Notes: a model not told the origin generated them from the sequence alone. Positions 8,469 through 16,946 are shown, counted from the stretch's first letter. The stretch is 36,104 bases of DNA from Paludibacteraceae bacterium (GCA_017961765.1 JAGCWQ010000158.1:1-36104), one strand, 5' to 3'. Translations and numbers: made by a program.

Positions 8469-10577
8469 ATGAGGGAAATGGCTAAAATAGTAGTACGATT
8501 AGTAGCGTTGTTGATTGGTCTCTCTTTGGGTTCCGTTTGGGCCCAAGACCAGAAGTATAAGATCGATTTGTATCATTATAACGCTGGCGAGTACGTGTCG
8601 CTTCGTTGGTATCCACAGACGGTGGACGACTATAGAAGGGGTGCATTGCATGGCTTTGTTGTCCAACGACGCATTGTGAATGGTTCTAAACCACAGGAGT
8701 GGAAGGAGTTGTCTCGCATTATTGCATCCTCTTTTGACGATTTTACGAAATTTCTTGATGATGACGATTCTGATTTAGGTATGATCGGATTCACCTTGTA
8801 TCAAAAGGAAATTAAGGAGAAAACCTTGAAATTGTTGCAGGAGGGAGTGGAGATGCCTGACTCCATGGATGTCGATTCGTATGATTCTCCGTTGGCGCAA
8901 GAGTATCTTTATAAGTTTGGTTTGGCAGCCTGCGAATTTGATTGGGGTGTGTCGAAGATGGCGGCCTTGTGCTTTAAGGATGAGACGGCAGACCGGACAT
9001 CCGTCTACGATTATCGGGTTATCTTTGCTGATGGAAAAGATGCGGAGAAATCAAAGATTCTAAGGGTGGACATGTCTCAACTTTCTGTTTTGCCGTCACC
9101 TACGATTTTTGAAGGATATGAGGATGACAAAAGAGCCTATTTCTCATGGGACATTACTCAATTGGAGAATGTATATTCCGGTTATCAACTGGAGCGGAGT
9201 TCGGATGGGGTGGTCTTTCAACCAGTGAATCCGAAACCTATCATACATATGTATACAGATGATCGATTTGAGCATACGTGTACCTATACGAGTGTCTTGC
9301 CTGAATGTGACAAGGATTACTATTTCCGAATGTGCGGTGTGAGCAACTTCGGATTTCTCGGACCTTATTCGAAGGTCGTAAAACTGAGATGTGTTACTGA
9401 ATATATGGTAAGCGTTCGGATTGATACGGTGGTGATGAATGAAAAGAATGAGGCGGAACTTCGTTGGCATGTAGAGAATCCATATAATCAAGAGATTAAA
9501 GGGTTGTTTGTGCAACGTGCGGAAAAGATGGTGTTGGATTCTGTCACAAGAAAGCCTGTGTTCAATACGTTGCATAAGAAGCCGTTGTCATCCAAGACGC
9601 GGACATATAAGGATCAAGATACGCGTATGTCGAACTATTATCGAATATTGGCTTTTGGTGCGGATACGACTCAGTTGTCAGTTTCAAACGTCTATTTTTC
9701 TCACCAAATTGATAGCGTGCCTCCTGCCGCTCCGACAGGATTGAAGGGTACGATAGATTCGTTGGGTGTGGTTCGTTTGGAGTGGTTGCCCAACAAGGAG
9801 GAGGACATCATGGCCTACCGGGTTTTCTTCGCCAACCGTAAGGATGTCGATTTCATTGGTTGTTCGGATACCTTCCTGAAGACTCCGTTCTACACGGATA
9901 CGTTGTTCTTGGGTTCGTTGACCAACGAGATATACTACAAGGTGATGGCGTTGGACTATAACTTCAACCAGTCGGCCATGTCGGAGCCAGTCCGTTTGGT
10001 GAAGCCCGACACGATAGCGCCGACGAAGGCGGTCATTCTCGATATGAGCCAAGATACGACGGGAACTCTTCTCTTGAAATGGGCGAATAGTGCCAGCGAG
10101 GATTTGGATAGGGTTGAACTCTATCGGAGCTTAAACAGCAATGAGCAGTGGACGAAGTTGTCAGAGTGGAAGAGGGAAGCATTTGTGGAGTCTTATGTTG
10201 ATACCTTCCCGTTCAAAGGAGAGCGGGTCTCCTATAAGATTGTCAACTACGATGAATCCAGCAACTCCAGTGTGGCGGAGAGTATCCCGTACAAGACGAA
10301 GAATGTGAAGCAGACTTGTCTTAAGAACCTCACCTACGAGGTGGATTATCAAAAAGGCGGAATCCGTCTGAAATGGGAGCAATGTGGGTGCCGAGTTTCG
10401 AAGATTTATGTTTATAGAAGCATCCAAGGAAAAACCAAGTTGTTGGAAACAATTCTAGGTTCAGAGCGCATCTTCTTTGATGGCGGATTGGTGAAGGGAG
10501 ATTCTGTCAAATATATCTTGCAACCGGTGACGGAGAAACAGTCGAAGAACCTCACAACGGAAGAATTTGTATATTAA
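8469..10577 (+). CDS. Secreted protein with fibronectin type III-like repeats
   Basis: 702 residues. The signal peptide is at 1-26 (ends SVWAQ); ATG 8478 is an equally possible start. The N-terminal 200 residues are unrecognised. From about residue 205 there are four or five fibronectin-III-like units (about 205-310, 315-415, 417-515, 516-615, and a shorter one to 702). They show the usual L/F-x-W strand (AYFSWDI, AELRWHV, VRLEWLP, LLLKWAN, IRLKWEQ), a G-Y-x-L/V-x-R-type strand and a closing Y-x-I/V strand. Such repeats make extracellular adhesion or scaffold rods. It lies 13 bases after the large beta-rich protein and before a strong hairpin terminator, so the two probably work together outside the cell. 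No type IX sorting domain is evident at the C-terminus. Confidence 0.8.
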   Translation: MREMAKIVVRLVALLIGLSLGSVWAQDQKYKIDLYHYNAGEYVSLRWYPQTVDDYRRGALHGFVVQRRIVNGSKPQEWKELSRIIASSFDDFTKFLDDDDSDLGMIGFTLYQKEIKEKTLKLLQEGVEMPDSMDVDSYDSPLAQEYLYKFGLAACEFDWGVSKMAALCFKDETADRTSVYDYRVIFADGKDAEKSKILRVDMSQLSVLPSPTIFEGYEDDKRAYFSWDITQLENVYSGYQLERSSDGVVFQPVNPKPIIHMYTDDRFEHTCTYTSVLPECDKDYYFRMCGVSNFGFLGPYSKVVKLRCVTEYMVSVRIDTVVMNEKNEAELRWHVENPYNQEIKGLFVQRAEKMVLDSVTRKPVFNTLHKKPLSSKTRTYKDQDTRMSNYYRILAFGADTTQLSVSNVYFSHQIDSVPPAAPTGLKGTIDSLGVVRLEWLPNKEEDIMAYRVFFANRKDVDFIGCSDTFLKTPFYTDTLFLGSLTNEIYYKVMALDYNFNQSAMSEPVRLVKPDTIAPTKAVILDMSQDTTGTLLLKWANSASEDLDRVELYRSLNSNEQWTKLSEWKREAFVESYVDTFPFKGERVSYKIVNYDESSNSSVAESIPYKTKNVKQTCLKNLTYEVDYQKGGIRLKWEQCGCRVSKIYVYRSIQGKTKLLETILGSERIFFDGGLVKGDSVKYILQPVTEKQSKNLTTEEFVY

Positions 10578-10620
10578 TTAAAAATTGGGGATGATGAGCG
10601 TTTTGAAACGCTATTCCCAT

Positions 10621-10651
10621 AGCCCTGCACAGAAGTGTGGGGCTATTTTTT
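10621..10651 (+). terminator. Rho-independent terminator after the fibronectin-III gene
   Basis: AGCCC-TG-CACA, loop GAAG, TGTG-GGGCT, followed by a run of Ts. A second perfect hairpin, AGCGTTTTGAAACGCT (10597-10612), lies just before it. Confidence 0.75.
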
Positions 10652-10712
10652 AGGCTCTAGTCTGTTTGGTGAGTACCTCCTTTGGAACAAATATTCATAA
10701 TTCTTGATGTGA

Positions 10713-10829
10713 AAATGTCACGATATCCATGATTACAACTCTTTGTTTAATGGATTGCCTAATGATTTTCATGTATATTTGGGTTCTGAAATAAAAGATA
10801 TTTTGAAAAGTGGCAAGGAGGTACGTTGA
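10713..10829 (+). pseudogene. Possible 3' remnant of a lost gene (toxin tail?)
   Basis: A frame without a start codon reads, after an upstream TGA, DYNSLFNGLPNDFHVYLG and SEIKDILKSGKEVR, then TGA. The stop is directly followed by the ATG of the next gene (TGA|ATG). The peptide has a protein-like composition and would fit the last residues of a truncated gene whose partner is the protein at 10830. 38 open codons can arise by chance, so this is weak. Confidence 0.3.
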
Positions 10830-12095
10830 ATGATAATTAAAATGAACATATATGCATGTGTGATATTTTGTCTTGTTGCATTCCCGTTGCAAACTATTTT
10901 CGGTCATGAATGCGAGGATAGTGTCCGTCGTGATATAAAGCAGATAGTTTATGCGGAAAAAGGGGATTTGGATGGCCCTATATTCAAGATAGAGAAGGCT
11001 TTTTATGTGAATGGGAAAATTAGGAAAAGGTCTAATGTTAATTCGGGCTGGTCATGTGACCCTAACTCAGGTCGCTATTCGATAAGTCATTACAATAAAG
11101 AGGGAAGGGAATTGTGGGATTCCGTCTTTATATTTAGGGGATCCTTGCCAAATAATCCTGATTCTGTTGATATGGAGTCTGTTTGCGATAAGGAGGATTT
11201 GGTGTATATAAAAGAATGTGAGTATCGGGAGTCTGGAGAGTTGGTATGGGAAAAAATATGCTGGTTGGAGAAAGATACAATTCCTATCGTTAGTTGGAGA
11301 AAGTATGAGTATGACCAAGAGGGGGAGCTTTTGAAAGAAACTCTATGTAGGCATGAGAGAGATTCTTTTTGTTTTATAAATGAACATGATGTCATTTTGG
11401 TAGAATCTTCGAGTCGGAAAAAGACCAAACGTTATCATTACAACAATGGGACAGATGATGCATTTTATAAACAAGTCCAATGGCGTAACGGCTTGTTCTC
11501 TACTGTAGAAATTATTGATGACCCAGGGTGGAAAGAAAAAAAAGTATATGGCAAGGATGGGCGTTTGAAAAAAGAATATCTAAGAGATGCCAAGGGAAAT
11601 CTTTGGTCAAAAGGTACTCGAGGAAATTCAAAAATGTGGGAATATGATGACTCTATAGGGTTATATCAAATGACACAAGTAAAGACTAAGTTTGATAAAT
11701 ATGGTAATCGCATATCTAGTTCGCAGAAAAATAAATATTATCAAGGAGGACGTAAGGTTGGCCCGATAGGAAAGATTGAAACAAAAATAACTTACCAATA
11801 TGATACGCTTCATCGCTGGAGGGTAATGATAACGCAAGTGGATAAGAGTAAGTTCGGTAATTCTACTCCTTCTTATAGTGTGGAAAGTGCCTATAGGGAT
11901 TATGATGATTATGGTAATTTGACAAATTACATTCAGGTACTTTCGTATTCTAAAAGTACCGTCGCTATTCAAAAATATAAATACGAGTATAATAAGAGAG
12001 GCGATTGGATAAGAAAAGAAGTGTATAAAAAAAGTCCTATGTCTGACGATGTTACTTTGGAGAAAGTGATTATTCGAGATATAAAATATTATTAG
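10830..12095 (+). CDS. Secreted YD-repeat-like protein
   Basis: 421 residues with a signal peptide (MIIKMNIYACVIFCLVAFPL..., cleavage near IFG/HEC; ATG 10842 is an alternative start). The mature protein is made of repeated short beta units with aromatic residues and turns such as YDQEGELLKE, YGKDGRLKKE, FDKYGNRISS, YDDYGNLTNY and YNKRGDWIRKE. This is the YD/RHS-type or MORN-like repeat pattern common in Bacteroidota surface proteins. No toxin or peptidase domain is visible. The start codon abuts the stop of a possible gene remnant, and the DNA is AT-rich like the other accessory genes here. It may be an immunity or accessory protein of a deleted effector; that is speculation. Confidence 0.7.
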   Translation: MIIKMNIYACVIFCLVAFPLQTIFGHECEDSVRRDIKQIVYAEKGDLDGPIFKIEKAFYVNGKIRKRSNVNSGWSCDPNSGRYSISHYNKEGRELWDSVFIFRGSLPNNPDSVDMESVCDKEDLVYIKECEYRESGELVWEKICWLEKDTIPIVSWRKYEYDQEGELLKETLCRHERDSFCFINEHDVILVESSSRKKTKRYHYNNGTDDAFYKQVQWRNGLFSTVEIIDDPGWKEKKVYGKDGRLKKEYLRDAKGNLWSKGTRGNSKMWEYDDSIGLYQMTQVKTKFDKYGNRISSSQKNKYYQGGRKVGPIGKIETKITYQYDTLHRWRVMITQVDKSKFGNSTPSYSVESAYRDYDDYGNLTNYIQVLSYSKSTVAIQKYKYEYNKRGDWIRKEVYKKSPMSDDVTLEKVIIRDIKYY

Positions 12096-12170
12096 AAAGT
12101 GTTGTCGAGGATGAGGCCTGGGTCAAGAGATGCTATTTTAGGCTGCGTTTTTTGAAATAGAACAACTTGA

Positions 12171-13193
12171 ATGCTAAAGAGAAACATAATGATAAAGGCG
12201 TTTTTTATAATGATTTCTTTTGTGCTCGTCCCCGTAATGATGGGGGCGAAGACTAATTTTGAATTTGACAGTTCTATGAGTGTGGACAAGAGAGCGGATA
12301 GCTTGTTCGTCCTCTATCAAAAGAGTGAAGACAAAAGCTTCAAGGTGGAGATTGTGGACTACTTTTTGGATTCCATCTGTCAAACTCACACGTATTTTTT
12401 GAAAACAATGAATTCCAACCATTTGTTGGACAATCCAACACACTATCAAAAAAAGAGGATTTTGGAAATATTGGTTGAAAATAAGGAGTTTGAAGATATT
12501 TTCTCTTTCCTTGATGGAACGCCGTATAAACCATACGTCTATATATCTAATAATTGGAACGACTCGATAAGAACTGTCATCAGAGGAAATTATTTGGAAT
12601 TGTCCAAACGAGATTTTATGTGGAAGGATAACCCTTATTGTGACAAATACAAAAGAGGCTTTCATTGGGATTGTATTGAGGCCACCAGACGGAAACTGAT
12701 GTATGAAAGGCTCTTGTTGAATATGAACGATGATATGATGATTGATGTCTTGTTGGAAAGAATGGAACGTAATCTCATTGAGCAGGATAGTCTTATACGG
12801 GAAAGTGATTGCAGAAATTTTTACCTTGATGCAATCTATCCTAACAAAGACCAAATCCTACTTGACAATATGTGTGGTGTTAAGTATAGGAAAAAGGAAT
12901 TATACGACAAATTATTCTATTTGGTGATTAAGTACCCTATGAAATATGTTTTTGAAAGCGAAGATTCGGATGATGCTGGTGAATGTACGCCTTTCTCCTA
13001 TTTCGTTTTTGGCATGTTCTCGGAAACGTTGGAAGGATTTCCTGACATTAAGGGATTGCAGAAAGGTATAGAATTCGACCCCAATAGAGAGAGACGGCGA
13101 GTATATAATCTTTATGACGAGAAAAAACTGGATGAGGTGTTGAGTTGGTGTAAGTCGCACCAAAAAGATTATAAGTTCAAACGCAGAAAGTGA
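12171..13193 (+). CDS. Exported immunity-like protein, DYxLDSI family, copy C (intact)
   Basis: 340 residues. The signal peptide ends near VMMGA; ATG 12189 (MIKAFF...) is a likely alternative start. It carries DYFLDSI at 63-69, MYERLLLNMNDDMMIDVLLERM in the middle (quoted only as blocks YERLLLNM and IDVLLERM), PMKYVFE, TLEGFPD and a basic tail ending KFKRRK. It shares block order with copies A and B near the start of the window and is almost the same as copy D just downstream. No known domain is recognised. It follows the YD-repeat-like gene by 75 bases with no visible promoter. The role as envelope immunity protein is inferred from the family's link to the metalloprotease gene at the window start. 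Confidence 0.72.
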   Translation: MLKRNIMIKAFFIMISFVLVPVMMGAKTNFEFDSSMSVDKRADSLFVLYQKSEDKSFKVEIVDYFLDSICQTHTYFLKTMNSNHLLDNPTHYQKKRILEILVENKEFEDIFSFLDGTPYKPYVYISNNWNDSIRTVIRGNYLELSKRDFMWKDNPYCDKYKRGFHWDCIEATRRKLMYERLLLNMNDDMMIDVLLERMERNLIEQDSLIRESDCRNFYLDAIYPNKDQILLDNMCGVKYRKKELYDKLFYLVIKYPMKYVFESEDSDDAGECTPFSYFVFGMFSETLEGFPDIKGLQKGIEFDPNRERRRVYNLYDEKKLDEVLSWCKSHQKDYKFKRRK

Positions 13194-13272
13194 GGCTTTC
13201 CGTTTGCATTCCCATCCCCCAATTTTTATATTAATTTATCTGTGTTATCTTCGTATGCAATTTTGACTGACT

Positions 13273-13332
13273 ATGACGAGGAACGAGAGTGATTTAATGA
13301 ATCGGTTAGTAGGAGGATCTCAAATATGTTAA
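13273..13332 (+). pseudogene. Duplicated 5' fragment of the zapB-like gene
   Basis: Reads MTRNESDLMNRLVGGSQIC then stop. The first residues equal those of the gene at 14609 (MTRNESDLMNRLVGRTQI). The preceding DNA is also copied, but the -7 box TATCTTTG has become TATCTTCG. The stub's end overlaps the ATG of the second immunity-like gene at 13326. Confidence 0.8.
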
Positions 13333-14348
13333 AGGGAAACATAATGATAAAGGTGGTTTTTATAATGCTTTCTTTTGTGCTCGTCCCTGTAATGATGGGG
13401 GCGAAGACTAATTTTGAATTTGACAGTTCTATGAGTGTGGACAAGAGAGCGGATAGCTTGTTCGTCCTCTATCAGAAGAGTGAAGACATAAGCTTCAAGG
13501 TGGAGGTTGTGGACTACTTGCTGGATTCCATCTGTCAAACTCACACTTGCTTTTTGAAAGAAATGAATTCCAACCATTTGTTAGAAACTCCGACGCCCTA
13601 TCAATAAAAGAGAATTTTGGAAATATTGGTTGAGAATAAGGAGTTTGAAGATATTTTCTCTTTCCTTGATGGAACGCCGTATGAACCGTACGTCTATATA
13701 TCTAATAATTGGAACGATTCGATAAGAGCCGTCATCAGAGAGAATTATTTGGAATTGTCCAAACGGGATTTTATGCGGAAGGATGACCCTTATTATGACA
13801 AATATAAAAGAGGGTCTCATTTGGATTGTATTGTAGCTACCAGACGGAAACTGATGTATGAAAGGCTCTTATTGAATATGAACGATGATATGATGATTGA
13901 TGTCTTGTTGGAAAGGATGGAACGTAATCTCATTGAGCTGGATAGTCTTATACGGGAAAGTGATTGCAGGAATTTTTATCTTGACGCAATCTATCCTAAT
14001 AATGATCATTTTTTACTTGACAATATTGGTGGTGTTAAGTATAGGAAAAAGGAATTATACGACAAATTATTCTATTTGGTGATTAAGTACCCTATGAAAT
14101 ATGTTTTTGAAATCCAAGATTCGAATGGTGCTGGTGAATGTACACCTTTCTCCTATTCCGTTTTTGATATGTTCTCAAAAACGTTAGAAGGGTTCCCTGA
14201 TCTTACGGGATTGCAGAAAGGTATAAAATTCGATTCAATTGTAGAGAGGCAGCGAGTATATAATCTATATGACGAGAAGAAATTGGAAGAGGTGTTGAAT
14301 TGGTGTAAACTGCACAAAAAAGATTATAAGTTCAAACGCAGAAAGTGA
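13326..14348 (+). pseudogene. Immunity-like protein, DYxLDSI family, copy D, broken by a nonsense codon
   Basis: Same length and frame as the gene at 12171, with many scattered substitutions. Codon 94 (13605-13607) is TAA where copy C has AAA (Lys), so a single A-to-T change splits it into a 93-codon 5' piece and an open 3' frame from about 13617. The signal peptide and DYLLDSI motif lie in the 5' piece. All C-terminal blocks (YERLLLNM, PMKYVFE, TLEGFPDL, tail KFKRRK) remain open, so the mutation looks recent or the base should be checked for an assembly error. Re-initiation downstream would give a protein without a signal peptide. Confidence 0.85.
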
Positions 14349-14581
14349 GGCTTTCCGTTTTCGTTCCCATCCTAATTGTCGATGTGGAAATGTCATTGTT
14401 ATGACTGTTAATTTTAAGGCCGTAAGTCAGTCATTCACAAGAGTTGTTTCTTTATTCTACATGTGGGGCTGTGTTTATACAAGAAATTTGTAGAACGGAA
14501 TTTTTTGAAACGAAATGCACAGAATATAGAAAAAACGTTCCCTTTTCCCATCCAAAAATTTTTATATTAATTTATCTGTGT

Positions 14582-14589
14582 TATCTTTG
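14582..14589 (+). promoter_or_regulatory. Putative -7 promoter box of the zapB-zapA genes
   Basis: TATCTTTG fits TAnnTTTG, 19 bases before the ATG at 14609. The -33 region is only TTTT-like, so support is moderate. The duplicated copy at about 13246-13253 reads TATCTTCG. Confidence 0.45.
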
Positions 14590-14608
14590 TATGCAATTTT
14601 GACAGACT

Positions 14609-14902
14609 ATGACGAGGAACGAGAGTGATTTAATGAATCGTTTAGTAGGAAGGACTCAAATTCTTTTGGATTCGTATGCACAACTGCGGTCGGAATGTGA
14701 GCGCTTGAGAAAAGAACTAGACGGACAAAAAAAACTCTATTCCGAATGTAAGGCCGAGTGCGATAGGCTGAAATCTCAGTATGAGAATTTGCGTTTCGCT
14801 AAGGTGATGTCCGTTACGGATACGGAGAGGGAACGGGCAATGAGACGGTTGTCAAATTTGGTGCGGGAAATAGATAAATGCATTTCTCTGTTGAATGAAT
14901 AA
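14609..14902 (+). CDS. Small coiled-coil protein next to ZapA (ZapB-like)
   Basis: 97 residues, mostly one long charged coiled coil (about 20-60, heptads such as LRSECERLRKEL and AECDRLKSQYENL). It ends in the conserved LSNLVREIDKCISLLNE. Bacteroidota carry such a protein directly before zapA, and it is usually regarded as a division-associated coiled-coil protein. ATG 14633 is an alternative start, but the longer form matches the usual length. It lies 8 bases before zapA, so they are co-transcribed. Its first 53 bases and promoter region are copied upstream at 13208-13325. Confidence 0.8.
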   Translation: MTRNESDLMNRLVGRTQILLDSYAQLRSECERLRKELDGQKKLYSECKAECDRLKSQYENLRFAKVMSVTDTERERAMRRLSNLVREIDKCISLLNE

Positions 14903-14910
14903 CATAGTCT

Positions 14911-15195
14911 ATGGCAGTCGGTGACAAACTCACAATTAATTTGACGATAGGGCCCTATAGGTTTTCTCCTACGGTGGACCGATCAGAGGAGGGTGATTAT
15001 CGGAAGGCTACAGAACATATAAATGCCAAAATAGCCGATTGGAGGAATAAAGCCTCTAAATTTACGGAGGCGCAGGTTCTTTCGGTGGTGGCATTGGAAT
15101 TGGCAGTGGAACTAATGAAGTCCGAGAATAGTCGTAAGGAACTCGTCTCTGCAATGGAACGGATGGACGAGATGTTAAAAGCGGCTACTAAATAG
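14911..15195 (+). CDS. zapA: Cell division protein ZapA
   Basis: 94 residues, the usual ZapA length. The N-terminal half is the beta-rich globular part (LTINLTIGPYRF, then the Y-R-K-A...IN-K motif at about 30-40). The C-terminal half is a coiled-coil helix (VLSVVALELAVELM to the end). ZapA binds FtsZ in the cytoplasm and stabilises the Z ring. Its position between the coiled-coil partner and rny is the standard Bacteroidales order. A strong terminator follows at 15261. Confidence 0.88.
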   Translation: MAVGDKLTINLTIGPYRFSPTVDRSEEGDYRKATEHINAKIADWRNKASKFTEAQVLSVVALELAVELMKSENSRKELVSAMERMDEMLKAATK

Positions 15196-15239
15196 GTTCC
15201 GGTTGACAGAAGAAAATGAGGCGGTCGTAAGATTCCCCT

Positions 15240-15273
15240 TTTGATTTAAATAGAAAATCCCGCATTACTTTGG
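15240..15273 (+). promoter_or_regulatory. Possible rny promoter overlapping the zapA terminator
   Basis: TTTG at 15240-15243, 22 bases, then TTACTTTG at 15266-15273, an imperfect match to TAnnTTTG. The -7 box lies inside the 5' arm of the terminator stem. Transcription would begin near 15280, in the hairpin loop. Confidence 0.35.
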
Positions 15274-15303
15274 ATTCCTCATTCCAAGGTGGTGCGTTTT
15301 TTT
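15261..15303 (+). terminator. Strong terminator between zapA and rny
   Basis: A 14-bp stem, CGCATTACTTTGGA (15261-15274) with TCCAAGGTGGTGCG (15283-15296), fully paired if G-U pairs are counted, with an 8-base loop and seven Ts. Confidence 0.85.
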
Positions 15304-15339
15304 ATATATTATCAATTTAATTATCAATAACAAACAGAT

Positions 15340-16875
15340 ATGATTACAACAATAATCGTAGGAGTTGTCGCTTTGTTGGTTGGTGCTGGTGTTGCGTGGG
15401 TTGCGATGAAAACGGTACTGAAATCGCAGGCGGAAGGCATTATCCGCAAAGCTGAGGCGGATGCGAAAGTAGAAAGGGACAATAAGATTCTCGAAGCAAA
15501 AGAGACTTATATGAACTTGAAGAATGAGTACGAAACTCAAGTTAACCAAAGGAATGCCAAGATTCAGCAGACAGAGTCCAAGTTGAGACAACGCGAGATG
15601 CAATTGAACCAAATGCAGTCTGAACTTCAAAAGGGTAGGTCAGAGGTGGAAGCTATTAGGGGTAACCTTAACAACCAATTGCAGATTGTGGACCAGAAGA
15701 AACAGGATTTGGAAAAAATGTACCACCAAGCCAATGAGCGTTTGGAAGTGATTTCAGGCTTGTCTGCTCAAGAGGCTAAGGAGAAGTTGATCGAATCCTT
15801 GAAGGAGGAGGCCAAAACGGATGCCATGTCCTATGTGAACGAAATCATGGAAGAGGCCAAGATGACGGCCAACAAGGAGGCTAAGCGTATCGTCGTGCAG
15901 ACGATTCAACGTGTGGCTACTGAGGCGGCAATCGAAAATTCAGTGACTGTATTCAATATTGATTCAGATGAGCTAAAGGGCCGTATCATCGGTCGTGAGG
16001 GTCGTAATATCCGAGCTTTGGAGGCTGCTACGGGTGTGGAAATCATCGTTGATGATACGCCAGAGGCAATTGTCCTCTCGGCTTTCGATCCTGTCCGTCG
16101 TGAGATTGCTCGTCTTGCCCTTCACCAGTTGGTGACGGACGGACGTATTCACCCTGCCCGCATTGAGGAGGTTGTGGCAAAGGTGAAGAAGCAGGTAGAG
16201 GATGAAATCGTGGAGACCGGTAAACGTACGACAATCGATTTGGGTATCCATGGATTGCACCCTGAGTTGGTTCGTTTGATCGGTAAGATGAAGTATCGTT
16301 CTTCTTACGGACAGAACCTTTTGCAACACGCTCGTGAGACAGCTAATTTGTGCGCCATCATGGCTACCGAGTTGGGCCTCAACCCTAAGAAGGCTAAGCG
16401 TGCCGGACTTTTGCACGATATAGGTAAAGTGCCTGATGACGAACCAGAATTGCCACACGCAATCTTGGGTATGAAATTGGCTGAGAAATACAAGGAAAAG
16501 CCAGAGATTTGCAATGCCATCGGTGCACACCACGATGAGGTGGAGATGGAAAGCTTGCTTTCACCTATCGTTCAAGCTTGTGATGCGATCTCTGGAGCCC
16601 GTCCAGGTGCTCGTCGCGAAATCGTTGAGGCTTACATCAAGCGTCTGAATGATTTGGAGAAATTGGCGCTTTCTTATCCTGGCGTTGTTAAGACTTATGC
16701 TATCCAAGCTGGTCGTGAGTTGAGAGTCATTGTCGGTGCCGACAAGATCGATGACAAGGCTACGGAGACATTGTCTTACGAAATCGCCAAGAAGATTCAG
16801 GACGAGATGACTTATCCTGGTCAAGTTAAGATTACGGTAATCCGTGAGACTCGTTCTGTAAGTTTTGCTAAGTAA
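15340..16875 (+). CDS. rny: Ribonuclease Y
   Basis: 511 residues, full length for RNase Y, the membrane-bound endoribonuclease that starts mRNA decay. The N-terminal membrane helix is at about 3-24 ([19 protein letters not shown]). A long coiled coil follows (about 30-190). The KH RNA-binding domain is at about 205-270 with [15 protein letters not shown] at 214-228. The HD phosphohydrolase domain is at about 320-420 with the metal-binding His-Asp at 359-360 (LLHDIGK). The C-terminus ([14 protein letters not shown]) is the conserved RNase Y end. The gene stands alone between two terminators. Confidence 0.96.
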   Translation: MITTIIVGVVALLVGAGVAWVAMKTVLKSQAEGIIRKAEADAKVERDNKILEAKETYMNLKNEYETQVNQRNAKIQQTESKLRQREMQLNQMQSELQKGRSEVEAIRGNLNNQLQIVDQKKQDLEKMYHQANERLEVISGLSAQEAKEKLIESLKEEAKTDAMSYVNEIMEEAKMTANKEAKRIVVQTIQRVATEAAIENSVTVFNIDSDELKGRIIGREGRNIRALEAATGVEIIVDDTPEAIVLSAFDPVRREIARLALHQLVTDGRIHPARIEEVVAKVKKQVEDEIVETGKRTTIDLGIHGLHPELVRLIGKMKYRSSYGQNLLQHARETANLCAIMATELGLNPKKAKRAGLLHDIGKVPDDEPELPHAILGMKLAEKYKEKPEICNAIGAHHDEVEMESLLSPIVQACDAISGARPGARREIVEAYIKRLNDLEKLALSYPGVVKTYAIQAGRELRVIVGADKIDDKATETLSYEIAKKIQDEMTYPGQVKITVIRETRSVSFAK

Positions 16876-16900
16876 GGATTTAAGTAATAGATAGTATATG

Positions 16901-16938
16901 AAGTGAGGTTGTCTGTAAGGGCAACCTCACTTTTTTTT
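16901..16938 (+). terminator. Terminator after rny
   Basis: GTGAGGTTG / CAACCTCAC stem (extended by A-T pairs), 10-base loop, eight Ts. Confidence 0.9.
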
Positions 16939-16946
16939 GTGTGTGC

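Larger units (their letters stand above)
12171..14661 (+). repeat. Tandem duplication of an immunity-like gene plus the 5' end of the next gene
   Basis: Unit 1 is 12171-13325 and unit 2 is 13326-14661. Each holds the 1023-base immunity-like gene (same length, no indels, roughly 90 % identical by eye) followed by the promoter region and first bases of the coiled-coil gene now at 14609. In unit 1 this last part stops after 53 bases of the coiled-coil gene, exactly where unit 2 begins. Unit 2 holds 181 extra bases between two TTCCCATCC repeats (14364-14372 and 14545-14553). Confidence 0.85.

Noticed and set aside
12096-12170. Short start-less frames between the YD-repeat-like gene and copy C that could be another effector tail
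   Set aside because: Open for only about 20-25 codons in each frame, none of which ends next to the ATG; expected by chance.
13617-14348. Separate gene starting at the TTG after the nonsense codon in copy D
   Set aside because: It is in the same frame and aligned with the C-terminal part of copy C, has no signal peptide and no good start; it is the 3' part of a broken gene.
15196-15300. Possible 6S RNA (ssrS), which lies beside zapA in many bacteria
   Set aside because: The gap is only about 100 bases before the terminator stem, and I cannot draw the long hairpin with a central bubble that 6S RNA needs.
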